This document shows, piece by piece, positions 11,605-22,882 of a stretch of DNA of 64,000 bases. Positions within the stretch are counted from its first letter, which is position 1. The number at the start of each line of letters is the position of its first letter. Origin of the DNA: Cryptomeria japonica (Eukaryota; Streptophyta; Pinopsida; Cupressales; Cupressaceae); the NCBI RefSeq assembly GCF_030272615.1, contig NC_081409.1:651344468-651408467 (forward strand). The letters are read 5' to 3'. Below the pieces are notes generated by a model. That model saw only the letters and a list, made by a program, of their open reading frames with translations, did no database searches and was not told the DNA's origin. The position numbers were made by a program, and so were the translations under genes.

Positions 11605-11617
11605 TGGTATCAGAGCC
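11605..11617 (+). promoter_or_regulatory. Primer binding site of copia D1 (Met tRNA)
   Basis: TGGTATCAGAGCC, complementary to the 3' end of plant initiator Met tRNA, begins two bases after the TAACA end of the LTR-like segment. The same leader in D2 reads TGGTATCATAGC. Confidence 0.9.
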
Positions 11618-11660
11618 TTGGTTCTCTTTTGCAGAAGCTTAATCGCTTGAGGTAGATCCT

Positions 11661-12600
11661 ATGGCAACTAACACCTCTAATCCACTGGCAACTATTTTCA
11701 GAAGAGAAATCCCTAAGATTGATGGAACAAATTATGGGATATGGAAAATTCGAATGGAGACTCATCTTAGATGTCTTGGCAAGGATATTTGGGAGATCAC
11801 TGAGAAAGGATACACACCTTATGATCCGGCATCTGGCAATCCTGCTCCTGCAAACTTGGATAAGAATATTGAAAATGATTGCAGAGCTAGAGAAGCCCTC
11901 TTGTGTGCACTTAATGATCAGCAGATCATGGGATTAATTGATAAATCATCGGCTAAGGTTATATGGGACAAATTGCAAACTTCGAATGAAGGTGATCCTA
12001 CTGCCAAAATTGCTAAACTTGATGGTTACCGGGTAAGATATGAAAACTTGAAAATGGAAGATAATGAAAGAATTGTTGTGTTTATGGAAAGAGTAAATGA
12101 GATTGTTATGGGAATTCAATATTGTGGAGGATTTCTAAGTGAAGATGAAATAGTTTCCTGTCTTGAGAGCCCTTTCACCGGCTTACAAGATGAAGGCAAC
12201 TGCAATTAATGAGTTAAGAACAATGGAAAACACTCCAGTTAACAAAGACATTTTGATTGGGAAATTATTTGCTTTTGAGCTTGAAGAATTTGGATCTTCT
12301 GGAGCTGTAAAGTCTGAACCTGCTTTTCATGAATCATCATCAACATCTACCGTCAAAAGTGATTGGAAAGCCCTATATGCAAAAGAATTGGAAGACACGA
12401 GGAAAGAAGATGAAGAACTTGAGCAACTTGAAGTCTTATTTGCTAGAAGAGTACCTAAAGGACCAACTGGAGGTAAGTATGAAGGAAAAGCACCTTTTAA
12501 ATGTTTTGCATGTAATAAGATTGGTCATTTTGCATCTAGATGTCTTGAAAGGAATGCAAGGTTTGAGAAAAGAGTTAAGAAATCTTTTAAGCCTAACTAG
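11661..12600 (+). pseudogene. copia D1 gag
   Basis: Starts at ATG 11661 (MATNTSNPLATIFRREIPK), the same start as in D2. The gag core includes DGTNYGIWKIRMETHL, DCRAREALLCALND and KVIWDKLQ (11720-11980), a helical middle, then AINELRTM and DILIGKLFAFELEEFG. An intact CCHC zinc knuckle, CFACNKIGHFASRC, is at 12502-12543. A small deletion at about 12160, relative to D2, shifts the frame: 11661-12209 is one frame and 12163-12600 the other. Apart from this shift gag is nearly whole (about 310 residues), so D1 is much younger than copia A and B. In the intact element gag would form the particle and package RNA. Confidence 0.85.
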
Positions 12601-15600
12601 AACAGATATAGATGAACAAGAAAAATAAACAATGCTACATAGCAGATGAGGAAGGAGTAACTGATGACTCTGGAGATGAACCGACAAAAGACTCTGCTAG
12701 TGGATCTAGAAATGGAAAAGAATGGTTGTTTTATGCTTTGAAGGAAAATGAACCGGAACCGGCTATCAAAAATGAAGAAAAGGCCCTGGCAGCAAAAGTT
12801 GAAGATAAGGATGAATGGATAATTGATAGTGGATGCTCACATCATATGATTGGAGATAAAGGGAAATTTCTGTCCCTGCAAGAATACAATGGCGGTCAAG
12901 TCAGATTTGGAGATGACAAGGCATGTATGATCAAAGGTAGAGGTATTATTTCTTTGGATGGTAAGCATAATACTGATAATGTCTATTATGTAGAAGGTTT
13001 AAAGCATAATCTTTTAAGTGTTGGTCAATTGGTTGATAAGGGTTTTCGACTTCAATTTAAAGATAGAAAATGCAAAATCATTAACAAGACTGGTTTGGAG
13101 ATTGCAACCGGTATTCAGACTGGAAGTAATATCTTTCACTTCAACACTAGTAATAAGACATGTTTAATTGCTCATATTGATGAGAGTTGGTTATGGCATA
13201 AGAGGTTGTGTCATGTTAATTTTGATTGTATTGTTAAGATTAGTTCAACTAAGGCAGTCAGAGATATACTTAAGATTATGAAGCCTCATAATCCGATATG
13301 TAAGGAATGTCAATTGGGTAAGAAAGTCAGATGTTCTTTTAAGAGCATACATGATAAATCTAATGATGTACTTGATTTGATTCACACTGACTTATGTAGT
13401 CCAACAAGGAATAGAACTTTCAAGGTGATAGGTATTTCATGCTGATTATTGATGACTATTCTAGAATGATGTGGGTGAGTTTTTTAAGAGAGAAGTCTGA
13501 AGCTTTTTAGAAATTCAAAATTTGTAAAGCGAAGGTTGAAACTGAAACTGGTTTGAAAATCAAATGTCTAAGATCAGATCATGGTGGTGAGTTCACTTCT
13601 CATGAATTTAACAGTTATTGTGAGACAAATGGAATCAGGAGACAACTATTTGCACCTAGGACTCCTTAGCAAAATGAAGTAGTGGAAAGAAAGAACATAA
13701 CCATTTCGGATGCAGCAAGATCTATGATGATGGAAGCCAAATTGCCTCATTTCTACTGGAGAGAAGCAGTGAGTACGACAGTCTACACATTCAACACAGT
13801 TTACATCAAAGGTGAAACCGGTAAGACCCCTTATGAACTATGGTTTGGACATACACCTACTGTTAAATATTTCAGAATTTTTGGAAGTAAATGCTATATC
13901 AAAAGAGATGATTCAATTGGAAAGTTTGATCCTAGATGTGATGAAGGGATATTTCTTGGTTATTCAATTCAGAGCAAAGCTTATAGATGTTATAACAAAA
14001 GATTGCAGAAAATTGTGGCTAGTGCTAATGTGAAAGTGGATGAACAATACATAAATCATTCTATATCATATGGCAGGGAATCGGCAGTGGAAATGATCAT
14101 AACTGAACCGACAATGTCTCAACCGGTACAGGAAGCTGAGACAGTTACACCGACACAGTCAGAAAATTCAACTCTGACTAATGATGAGAGTAGTGAACCT
14201 GAAGTTCAAAAGACACCAAGGTATGCAAGATTAAATCATTCCGAAGATCAAATTACTGGAGATAGGAACAAGGGAGTTATTACAAGAAGAAAACTAGCAA
14301 ATGAAGAGGTATGTCTTATTTCTCAAGTTGTTATTGAAGCTCGTAAGGATAAATGTTGGTTAAAGGCTATGGAAGATGAATTAGATCAGATAGAGAAAAA
14401 TGAGACTTGGTCTTTAGTTCGCTGACCTAAAAATAAGAATTTTATTCTAACTAAATGGTTTTTTAGGAATAAATTGAATGAGGATGGTCAAGTTGTAACG
14501 AACAAAGCTAGATTGGTTTGTAAAGGTTATTCTCAAACAGAGGAATTGATTATGGTGAGACATTTGCATCTGTAGCTAGAATTGAAGCTGTTAGACTATT
14601 TCTTGCCTATGCAGCTTATAAGAACTATAAGGTTCATCAAATGGATGTTAAATGTGCATTTTTGAATGGTGAGCTTGAGGAAGAAGTATACATTGAGCAA
14701 CCTGAATGATTTTCACTGACAGATGATAAAGATATGGTTTGCAGATTGAAGAAAGCTTTATATGGTTTGAAATAGGCTCCTAGAGCTTGGTATGCAAGGT
14801 TGGATAAATATCTTTTGAAGCTTGGTTTTACTAAAGGCAGTGTTGATAGTAATCTGTATTATAAGATCACTGATAATGATATTCTGATTATTGAAGTATT
14901 TGTTGATGATATCATTTTGGAGGAGAAGATAAATTGTGCATGAAATTTGCTAACATGAAGAATGAATTTGAAATGTCCATGATTGGTGAGATGAAATTTT
15001 TCTTAGGTTTGCAAATTATTCAAATTGACAAAGGCATTTTTATCTATCAAACTAAGTATCTGAGGGAATTGTTGAATAAGTCTGGTATGGATAATTCCAA
15101 TCCGGTAAGTACTCCTATGGCAACAAGTGAGAAATTATCTATCAAGGATACTTCTACACCGGTTAATTCGACAAGGTATAAGTCTATGATTGGTTGTCTG
15201 TTATATCTGACTCAGAGTAGACCAGATATTATGAATGCAGTAAGTATTGTTTCAAGATATGAAAGTAATCCTAAAGAAAATCATGAATGTGGAGTAAAGA
15301 GGATATTCTAGTATTTGCAAGGAACAACAAAATATGGTTTATGGTATTCTAAAAATGATGATTTCACTTTATGTGCATATACCGACTCAGATTGGGCAGG
15401 AGATACTAATGACAGGAAGAGCACTTCTGGTGGAGCTTTCTTTCTTGGAAATAAATTGATTTCATGGATCAACAAAAAATAGTCATGCATTTCTTTATCT
15501 GCTACAAAAGCTAAGTATGTTGCAGTAGCAACTAATTGCACTCAAGTCTTGAGGATGAAGCAAATGTTGAAGGATATCAGGGTAAATTGTAGTGAACCAG

Positions 15601-15911
15601 TAGTTATCTACTGTGATAACTCTGCAGCCATTGACATGTCTAAGAATCCGGTATTTCAGTCTAAGACTAAGCATATTTCAATAAAGTATAACTTTCCGAA
15701 GGACAAGGTAGAAGCAGAGGAAGTCAAATTGGTTTATATTAACACTAAAGAACAGATTGCAGATATATTCACTAAACCACTATCTAAGGAATCATTTGAG
15801 TATTTTGAGAGACAGACTAGGGGTTTCTGCCCCTTCGGCAAAGACTTGATTGATGAAGTTTGTCATCAGTTCGGCATGCATTATCAGAGACAATGTTCAT
15901 TCCGGTATTGA
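12601..15911 (+). pseudogene. copia D1 pol (PR-INT-RT-RNase H)
   Basis: Near full-length copia pol. The protease region has WIIDSGCSHHM with an intact DSG (about 12816-12850). The pre-integrase zinc segment (13180-13340) reads LWHKRLCHVN and CKECQLGK. The integrase core keeps its D, D and E in HTDLC, RSDHGGEF and NEVVERKN. RT includes the FVDD box (about 14901-14912) and GLKxAPRAWY with a stop inside. RNase H has DSDWAGD and YCDNSAAID. Breaks: frameshifts at about 13430 and 14920, stops at 13508, 13667, 14707 and 14773, and the RNase H glutamate turned to lysine in SATKAKYVA. Reading ends at 15911. Domain order INT before RT defines Ty1/copia. Confidence 0.88.
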
Positions 15912-16170
15912 TAAGTGGTGCTACTACTCAGGGGGAGTAGTCAGCTTTGAGATTTAGAGGTTTATATCATTGCTTTGATATTTTTTTCAGATTTCTAGCA
16001 TTGATGTCAAAGGGGGAGTGATAGTAATGCAAAAAATCATTGACAGGGGGAGAGCTATTGATATTCAGAAGATTGTTGGTTGTCTTCCATTAGGGGAGTC
16101 TTGTTTGGCACTTCTTGGTACTTAGATGTTTTTCACATCTAGTGTTGCCATCAATGACAAAGGGGAAGAT
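15912..16170 (+). other. copia D1 3' untranslated region and polypurine tract
   Basis: Non-coding. It contains purine-rich tracts following a cattgatgtcaaagggggag-like phrase at about 16000-16018, a related one at 16046-16059, and the terminal aaaggggaagat (16159-16170) that touches the 3' LTR. The last is the expected plus-strand primer. Confidence 0.75.
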
Positions 16171-16673
16171 TGTTGGCATTATTGATGAATTGATTATGTG
16201 TTGCATTGAGGTTTTGTCACTGATGTCAACACTAGCTATTATGATTGGTTACCGACGGACAAGTTTTGGTTCTCGGTAGAATATCTAGTGTTACCGACAG
16301 AAGAGACTATCTGTTGGACACTTCCGGCGTGTTTGGATCAGTGAAGTATGTTTGATTTCATGTGTTATATGCTCCATGAGCATGTTTTGGTTAGTTGGTA
16401 TTGGCTTGGCAATCAGATGCTATCATACACTCTGGTAAACCCTTATCGGCATTGGTTTAAGGATTTACTGGCAGAGCTTTCATTAAGGAATCATGATACA
16501 ATGCATAATTGGTGTTGGTGCAGCTTCTTCATGGATTTCAGGATGCTGAAGATTTTCTTTGATTGTGCTTCAACTGCTTGAAGACTTTGCTTTGGCGTGG
16601 TGGACCTAGAATAGGTCTGGTACATATCTAGGTTATGGACCGATATCATGCTAACGTGTACTCTATGTTACTG
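16171..16673 (+). mobile_element. copia D1 3' LTR, first part
   Basis: Begins TGTTGGCATTATTGATG right after the polypurine tract and follows the D2 LTR (GATTATGTGTTGCATTGA, GCATAATTGGTGTTGGTGC, CTAGGTTATGGACCG) until ACTCTATGTTACTG at 16660-16673. A foreign insertion then begins. The LTR resumes at 19830. Confidence 0.85.
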
Positions 16674-17504
16674 AATTTTCACATTGATTGCAATTTAGTA
16701 GAAAATTCAAGTGCCAGGCATAAGGTACGTTTTTTGCAAAAAGCCTTAATTATGGTTTTCAGTTTCCTTTTAAAAGATTACAACTACATGGAGAAAATTT
16801 TAGATCTTTCAATTGTTTTCAACTAAATAATATTTCATCTTTTATACAATTGGAAAGATTAAGAGAAAGTAATCTATTGAATAAATGTTTCCCTCACGCA
16901 AGACCGTGAGAGTGATCTTAATTTTCCTATGCAAAGGAGAAATACAAAACCAAATAATACAAATGCATAGAAAAGATGAGAAGGGAACCAGTCATTGCCT
17001 GGGGGTATATGGCTGGCATAAATCTATTTTTTTGGTGTAGGTTTGCAACCTCGATGTCTCCTAACCTCCAATTGTCTCGTGGTCCTGAAAGAGTGAAAAG
17101 AAGTATGTGTTAAATCCAAGGGATCCAAGCAAGGATTGATTAGCTCCTAATCATGCCTATGCATTTATACTATTCAATCATGATCGTTATTTGAACAAGA
17201 AAATAAGCATAAAAAAAAAGAAAAAAAAAGAGAAAGATCATTCTCATTGTATCGCAGAATCAATGTTTTTCTAACGAAGTTTGCTTAATGTGCAGAAACA
17301 GATTAATAAAAAAAATAAAAATTGTAGATTTCAGATTTCATGCATGAGTGGGATTAAATGAGGCTCCCACAAGGGTTGAGCCCAGCTCATAGAATCTATA
17401 TGACTGTTCAGAGGACAATGTGCACATAAGGGTGCCTCTAGTTTCATTCCCTAATGATCAAAAGATAAACTAATATTAGAATAAAGAGTGCTAAGAGAAA
17501 TCCA

Positions 17505-18070
17505 TGCAATCAGCTCTGACAGAGCACGAGTTGTTTCAGGCTCTGATGATCAGAACGTGTTTGTGTCGGACAAACATACTTCCTGACTTTTGGAGGAACT
17601 CAAGGGTCATGATGCTCAGGTTAGCTGTGTGAAGATGCTTTCTGGAGAGCGTGTGCTTACTGCTTCTCATGATGGGGTTGGCAATATATGGGATATACGA
17701 TCTGGAAAACAAATGCACAAGTTATTAGGGCATACAAAATGGATTCGATCAATGAGAATGGTTGGAGACACTATAATTACTGGAAGTGATGACTGGACTG
17801 CTAGATTGTGGTTTGTTTCTCATGGAACTTGTGATGTTGTACTAGCATGCCATGCTGGCCCAATCACTTGTGTTGAATTCTCAACTTTTGACAAAGGGAT
17901 AATCACTGGTTCAACGAATTTGGGAAACTCACGAGGGCTCATTGCAATGTGTGAAAACTATAAGCATTCATTCATCATATATATTATCAGTCAAGGTTGG
18001 AGAACAGTGGTTAGCTATTGGTGCTGCAGATAATTCCATGTCTTTGTTTCACCAAATTGAATAGAGACTG
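17505..18070 (+). pseudogene. SCD1: SCD1-like WD40 gene fragment
   Basis: The frame from about 17520 reads RARVVSGSDDQNVFVSDKHT, then after a stop at about 17584 LLEELKGHDAQVSCVKML, ERVLTASHDG, NIWDIRSGKQMHKLLGHT, KWIRSMRMVGDTIITGSDDW and ACHAGPITCVEFSTFDKGII. Then, after shifts, LAIGAADNSMSLFHQ (about 18015-18060). This matches the C-terminal WD40 part of plant STOMATAL CYTOKINESIS DEFECTIVE 1, a DENN-WD40 protein acting in clathrin-linked trafficking and cytokinesis (family knowledge). By recollection of the family about one WD repeat is missing between TASHDG and NIWDIR. No introns are seen across the segment, and no DENN domain is present. It is a dead, partial, possibly retroposed copy. 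Confidence 0.8.
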
Positions 18071-18571
18071 GGTGTTCTCTAACATTGCAAAGCAAAATTA
18101 TCACAGGATGTCCTTTTTACAACGCCCAAATTTGTAGAGGTTCCTTTAAAATGCAGCTCGAAAATACTTGTTTTGATTTTGGGACCGAAAAAATGCTACA
18201 GTTTATGTAGAGACCCCTGCAAATATGAAATTCGAAAACCCCAGTTGCAATCATGGGTGACTGCCAGAAGAGAGAGTCAGTTCGCAGTTTGCGCTCCTTT
18301 TCTTCCTATCCAAACCCTCGCATGGCGGCAGAGCTCTTCTACAACGATTACAAAAAATGCGAGAGTGAATGAAGACTTAGGGTTCGTTTTTTTTTACATC
18401 TCCTTTGTCTTGCTTTTCCCATTTTTATGGGATTGCATTTTTTATTTAAAGATGCAACTAATGCATAGTGGTCGAGTCCCTAGACTCCCACTTTTGATAT
18501 GTTATGGTTAGCTGTGGGGAGGCTATAAAACCCTTAAGTCTTTTAAAAGACTTATTTCTTCTAAAGATGCT
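18071..18571. other. Post-SCD1 segment with short ATG frame
   Basis: 18240-18400 is GC-richer than its surroundings. It reads like a 5' UTR running into ATG at 18322 (MAAELFYNDYKKCESE, stop at 18370). It may be a second captured gene start, but I do not recognise it. The rest is AT-rich and featureless. Confidence 0.35.
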
Positions 18572-18659
18572 ATTAATTTTAATAATTAATTATTATATTA
18601 ATGTTGATAAAAATAAACTAATAGCAACATTAACATAATAATTAATTATTAAAATTAAT
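18572..18659. repeat. Foldback hairpin, 35-bp arms
   Basis: Arms 18572-18606 and 18625-18659 are reverse complements at 34 of 35 positions, with an 18-base loop. The arms are almost pure A and T (attaattttaataattaatt on the left). It could be a small MITE-like element or just an AT palindrome. Confidence 0.85.
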
Positions 18660-18995
18660 TATTTTTGCCTAAGAATATTTCCAATTTTTATATCTTGATG
18701 TGGAAATTATTAATTTTGCATCTTTTTAGCCCTTTTGAGTTCAATTTTTTTCACCCATAGACACATTGAAAATTGTAAAATGAATATTTTAATTGGATGA
18801 GTTATAAATCCAATTAATATTTATTATTATTGTGTCTGAAATATTTATTCCTAATATGCATATGCAAAAAATATTGAACTCAAAGAGGCTGGATTTATCT
18901 CATGAGTTTGGGGTCAGATTTGGGCTTGAGGTGCAATTATACATGGGTTTGAACCAGTTCTTTAGTAGTTGAGACTTGATTTTGAGTGTCACATG

Positions 18996-19014
18996 GGTCA
19001 ACTTTCAGTTGACC
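18996..19014. repeat. 8-bp-stem palindrome with TTGAC cores
   Basis: GGTCAACT-TTC-AGTTGACC is a perfect dyad with a 3-base centre. A degraded relative occurs about 125 bp downstream (agttcaccttcagttgact). TTGAC is the core bound by WRKY factors, but no function is implied here. Confidence 0.6.
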
Positions 19015-19829
19015 AAGAGTTTGGGCCAGATTTCACACATTTATGCAAAATTTGAAGCCTTTTTTGGTTGTTTTTCTTCTCTGTTCAGATTTTTGGGATA
19101 TTTTGAGTTGGAGATCACTCCAGTTCACCTTCAGTTGACTTGGAGTCATCTTATCTTGGCCTTTGGAAGGCCTTTTTGTATAAAGTGAAAAAAGATTTAT
19201 CTTTTTAGGGGGTTCTGGATTATTATTCTCATGTTGGGCAGAGAATTCTTCTTGTAGCTCACATTTATAGTTTCTTGACAGAATATTCAATAAAATTATC
19301 AGCTTATGCCTTATATTTCTGAGCTTATTATTTGATGTGTGATTGAGAGTCATTTTTATATTGTGTTATTGATTAAATAACCTTTGGAATTTCTGTCTCC
19401 TGCATGAATCACAGGTTATGCGTTGTGGTTTATCAATTGATTGTTTGAGAAAGCCATTTTTTTTCCTTTCAATTTTCTGAGTTATGATCCTTTGCATAAA
19501 TCATTTAGGTGATATAAATCAAAGGTGCTTTTGAGTAAAGCGGGTGATTTTAGAAAGTCTTCTCTGTCATTTTCAGATCAAATTGGTGCATCACTTTACT
19601 TAAGTTTTAGTTTTTTCCATTTTTTTTCAGTTTTAATACCTTGTCCCTTTTCCAAACAAGGTTTTCCCAAGTTTTATTAGAATAGGTGATCCATCATTTT
19701 TAGGAACAAGCCTATCCGGAGGTCCAATCATCCCAGTAGTTTACCCACAAACTCATGATTGTTCTCATGTTATCCCAAAGTGCTGAGTTTTTAAAGACTT
19801 AGTTTTCGGGTGCACTTTTGGGCTTTAAC

Positions 19830-20055
19830 ACTCTACACGTTACCGGGATGTTTCGAGAGGATTTATATGTAATGATCTCTTTTAGGTGTCTGACCTAATT
19901 GGTTTAAGCCGTAGGGTTTGTATAAATAAAAGTTAGAAACTCTTTTTAGTGAATCATGGTTCATGAAAAAGGTCATGGTCAAGGAATGTAATGTGCGAAT
20001 ATTGTAATATCATTCAGGCAGAGGAGTTGGTCGATCATTGGTGATCGAATTGGAT
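19830..20055 (+). mobile_element. copia D1 3' LTR, second part (truncated)
   Basis: Resumes the D-family LTR at CTCTACACGTTACCGGGATG and carries the GGTTTGTATAAATA TATA-like box (about 19916-19930) and the hairpin TCGATCATTGGTGATCGA (20031-20048). The LTR then stops at about 20055, roughly 550 bp before its expected CA end. Copia B integrase follows directly, so a deletion removed the LTR end together with part of the copia B integrase. Confidence 0.75.
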
Positions 20056-21774
20056 ATCATTTAAAGAATGAATAGTAATATCATGAATATGCTTCAAGAA
20101 ATATTATATTTCAAAGACATCAAGTTAAATGTTTTGGCAGAAGTAACAAGAATAATGATTTATCTTCGTAATAGATCTTCTTAATTTTCTCTTCACCAAG
20201 CAAATCCATATGGAGTTTGGTTTGGTTATCCTCTGTTTGTTTGGATTATTCATATTTTTGCCTCGACTTTCTATGCTTTGCTTCCCAAGAAAAACGAAGA
20301 TATATGATAAGTTATAAAGCATTTTTCTTGGTTATTCAAACTCTTCAAAAGCCTATAGGTTTTCTGATAAAGTTAAAAGAAATTCTTTATTGCACGAGAT
20401 GTTGCATTTTGTGAATTTTCCAAAAAATATGCGAATGTTGGCTGCCTGTCAAAACAACTTGATATATTTGCCAAATATACTTCTTGGATAGAAAATCCTT
20501 GTGAGGCTCCTCACTTTTGGGGGAGGGGAGTAGAGGGGGGGCGGGGGATAAATTATTTCAAATTACTTTTCATGGATTAACATGCAGAATCTATATCCCA
20601 AGCTTTCCTTGCTCAAGAATAATGATCTTCCCTCCTTAGATGAGCTTGGGATTTAAAAAAAACTAGCCACTTATGAAGCTTATAGTAAAGAAATGGAAGC
20701 ACCTTTAGTCTAGCCAGAATATTCCCACAAGTGTAACAAACTTTGAAAGATTTCAGAATTGATGAAACAGGTAAAATGACAAAATAAGTCTTACAAAGAA
20801 AGGCAACAGGCTCATAATATTGTAACTTGATGTCTATTGACGAACTCAATATTATAATATAATTATAACCAACTTAGTATAAAGACACTAAGGATATCGG
20901 AATTAGGAGGCAAGATTTACAAAATGACTATGATGGTCTTTTGAAAAATGGTACCTGGGAGTTGGTTGATCCTCTAGTTGGTTGTAAACCTATTGATCGC
21001 AACTAGATTTTTAGAAATAATTATAAAGCAAGTGGTTCACTTGGCAAACATAAAGCTTGAGTTGTTGCAAAAGCTTATGCTAGAAAAGAGGGCTAGATTA
21101 TAATGAAACTTTCACACCCATAGCAAAATAGACTACCATTTGTGCTCTGTTAGTTCTTGCAGCACAAAATGGGTTGAAATTTCATCAAACAGACATGAAA
21201 ACTAGATTCTTGAATGGCGATCTCAAATTAATAGTGTGTATGACTCAACCAGAAGGCTATGCAGTCAATGGTAAAGAACACTAGGTATCGAAGCTCGTAA
21301 AATTATTGTATAGTTTGAAACAAGCCCCCCAAGCCCACTATGAAAAACTTACCAAGTGTCTCTTCAAGTTGAATTTCACACATTTTGAATTCGATGTTGG
21401 AATTGTTTTTATAAAAAAATTGATAGTATTGTCTATCTTGTTGTTTATATGGATGATTTATTTATCACTGGTAATAATGAGGATTATATTTAAAATATGA
21501 AAGACAAATTAAAGAAAGGGTTTGACATGGTTGATTTGAGCCATTTTCATTACTATTTAGGTATTGAGGCGATTCAAAACCCCTAGTATATCTTCATCAC
21601 CCAATAAAAATACATTGTTGAACTTCTCAATAAGTTTGACATGTCAAATTGAAAAAGACTTACTACTTCTATAGAGAAAAACTTAAAACTCACATAAATG
21701 ATTCTATAGCATTGGTTGATGCAACAACATATAGACAACTTTTTGGCAGTTTGATTTATGCAACTACTTGCCTA
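20056..21774 (+). pseudogene. copia B middle part: integrase end, connector, RT
   Basis: Integrase C-terminal half from about 20064 (LAEVTRIMIYLRNRSS, NPYGVWFGYP, SIFLGYSNSSKAYRFSDKVK), then the connector (20400-20930), then RT from about 20960: ARKEG, TIRQ-like motifs, TRFLNGDLK-like and VYDSTRRLCSQW-like frames, SLKQAPQAHYEKL (21312-21350) and the palm segment VYMDD-like in a shifted frame near 21445. It ends in LIYATTC at 21770. Many stops and shifts. The element continues in small scraps at 27946-27964 and 39132-39148 and then from 45956, because three other elements are inserted here. Confidence 0.7.
20519..20547 (+). other. G-quadruplex-capable tract
   Basis: Runs of G of length 5, 4, 7 and 5 are separated by A, AGTAGA and C, which satisfies the simple four-run G4 pattern. 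It sits in the copia B connector, where copia has no known such element. It may have expanded by slippage. Confidence 0.7.
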
Positions 21775-22882
21775 TGATGAATACTAAGAGGGGGGGTGAA
21801 TTATTATACCAAAAAATACTGTACTCAAACTCTTAAACAGTTTAGCAGATACCCGGTATAACATATTCACTAATAAACCGGTTAAGATAAATGCAAACCA
21901 ATAGAAAATAAAGCATTCACCCACAAAAGAACAATCTCCATAACACAAGATATTTGATGTGGAAACCCAAATGGGAAAAAGCCACGGTGAGCAGAAACTC
22001 ACAAGTAACTATCTGCAGAATAAAAACCAGACCGGTTAAGGTCATACAATGTTCTTCACGAGAACAAATCCTGTTAGGAATCTAGATCTCTGTTAGGAGA
22101 TAAGTCCTGTTAAAGACTACCTTGTTGGAGGATTTCAGATCAATAGTTGTGAACCACCTTGTTAGAGGATTTACAAAGGCTTTGCTGGGCCTACCCAATT
22201 AAGGGTTTCAGACTTGTCGAAGATGTGAGTAAACAACAAGTGAGTGATCTAGCAAATAGTACAGTCTGCTTAATTAGATCCTTGATAGCTCATTGTTAAT
22301 GCATTTCGGCATTACTTCAGTCTTCAATATCTCCACACTCTAACTCTTCGCACAGACTTAATCTTCTCTACAATGATCGCACATAACCTCTTCTATCACA
22401 CATCTCTCATACTCTATCTCATACATGAAAACCCTAAACATGATATGCTTATAAACGAATCTGATTTCATGTTAGTCCAATAGGATTAGACTACAAGTTC
22501 CTAGGTTCAGTGCATCTAGACATATTTGGTAACACTGCACAAAATCACCGCCAAAGTGTCGGTGTATGATAACTCATCGCAGAAATACCGGTTGGTAACT
22601 CATCACAGAGTAGTACCGGTTAATACAATATACCGATTTCCAGTTGTCAAAAATGAAGACTGGAAAATGTTAAGTACTACTTTGCTCCTTCCTACTGCTT
22701 GAGATCTTCGAACCGCTTGGGTCTTCAGTCAATCTGTGACCAGTAAACATCTTCTGCAAAATACCGATAGTCTAAAGACTATACACAATACTGGTTGGAA
22801 CAATTACCGGTTGAGTATAACTCATACATCAAGAAAGTGTGTGTCCATCAATGACAATCAAAACATGATCAAAATACCAACA
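21775..22882 (-). repeat. 3' LTR of element C (minus strand)
   Basis: 1,108 bp, with AAGAGGGGGGGTGAAT near the left end, the conserved AAAAGCCACGGTG box at about 21976-21988, CCGGTTAA words and terminal ACCAACA. The segment 22436-22775 is repeated with about 90 percent identity in the right LTR (23475-23813), which identifies the pair. Confidence 0.8.

Larger units (their letters stand above)
16674..19829. mobile_element. 3.2-kb insertion in the D1 3' LTR, carrying gene pieces
   Basis: The insertion is flanked by ACTCTATGTTACTG (16660-16673) and ACTCTACACGTTACCG (19830-19845). Both derive from the same LTR site, so 14-16 bp appear duplicated. Long target duplications are typical of LINE-type integration, though no poly(A) tail, TIRs or ORFs for mobility were seen. 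Inside lie an SCD1-like fragment (about 17505-18070), a GC-richer segment with a short ATG frame at 18322-18372, a 35-bp-armed hairpin (18572-18659) and otherwise unassigned sequence. 16674-17500 and 18660-19829 hold no recognisable gene. A Helitron or other gene-capturing element is an alternative, but its terminal signals were not found. Confidence 0.5.

Noticed and set aside
18173-18511. 112-codon frame after the SCD1-like piece
   Set aside because: No domain, and it overlaps the presumed non-coding leader and the separate 18322 ATG frame. Most likely chance.
16674-19829. Pack-MULE or Helitron identity for the insertion
   Set aside because: No terminal inverted repeats with 9-bp duplications and no TC...CTRR ends with hairpin were found. 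The long flanking duplication argues against a Helitron.
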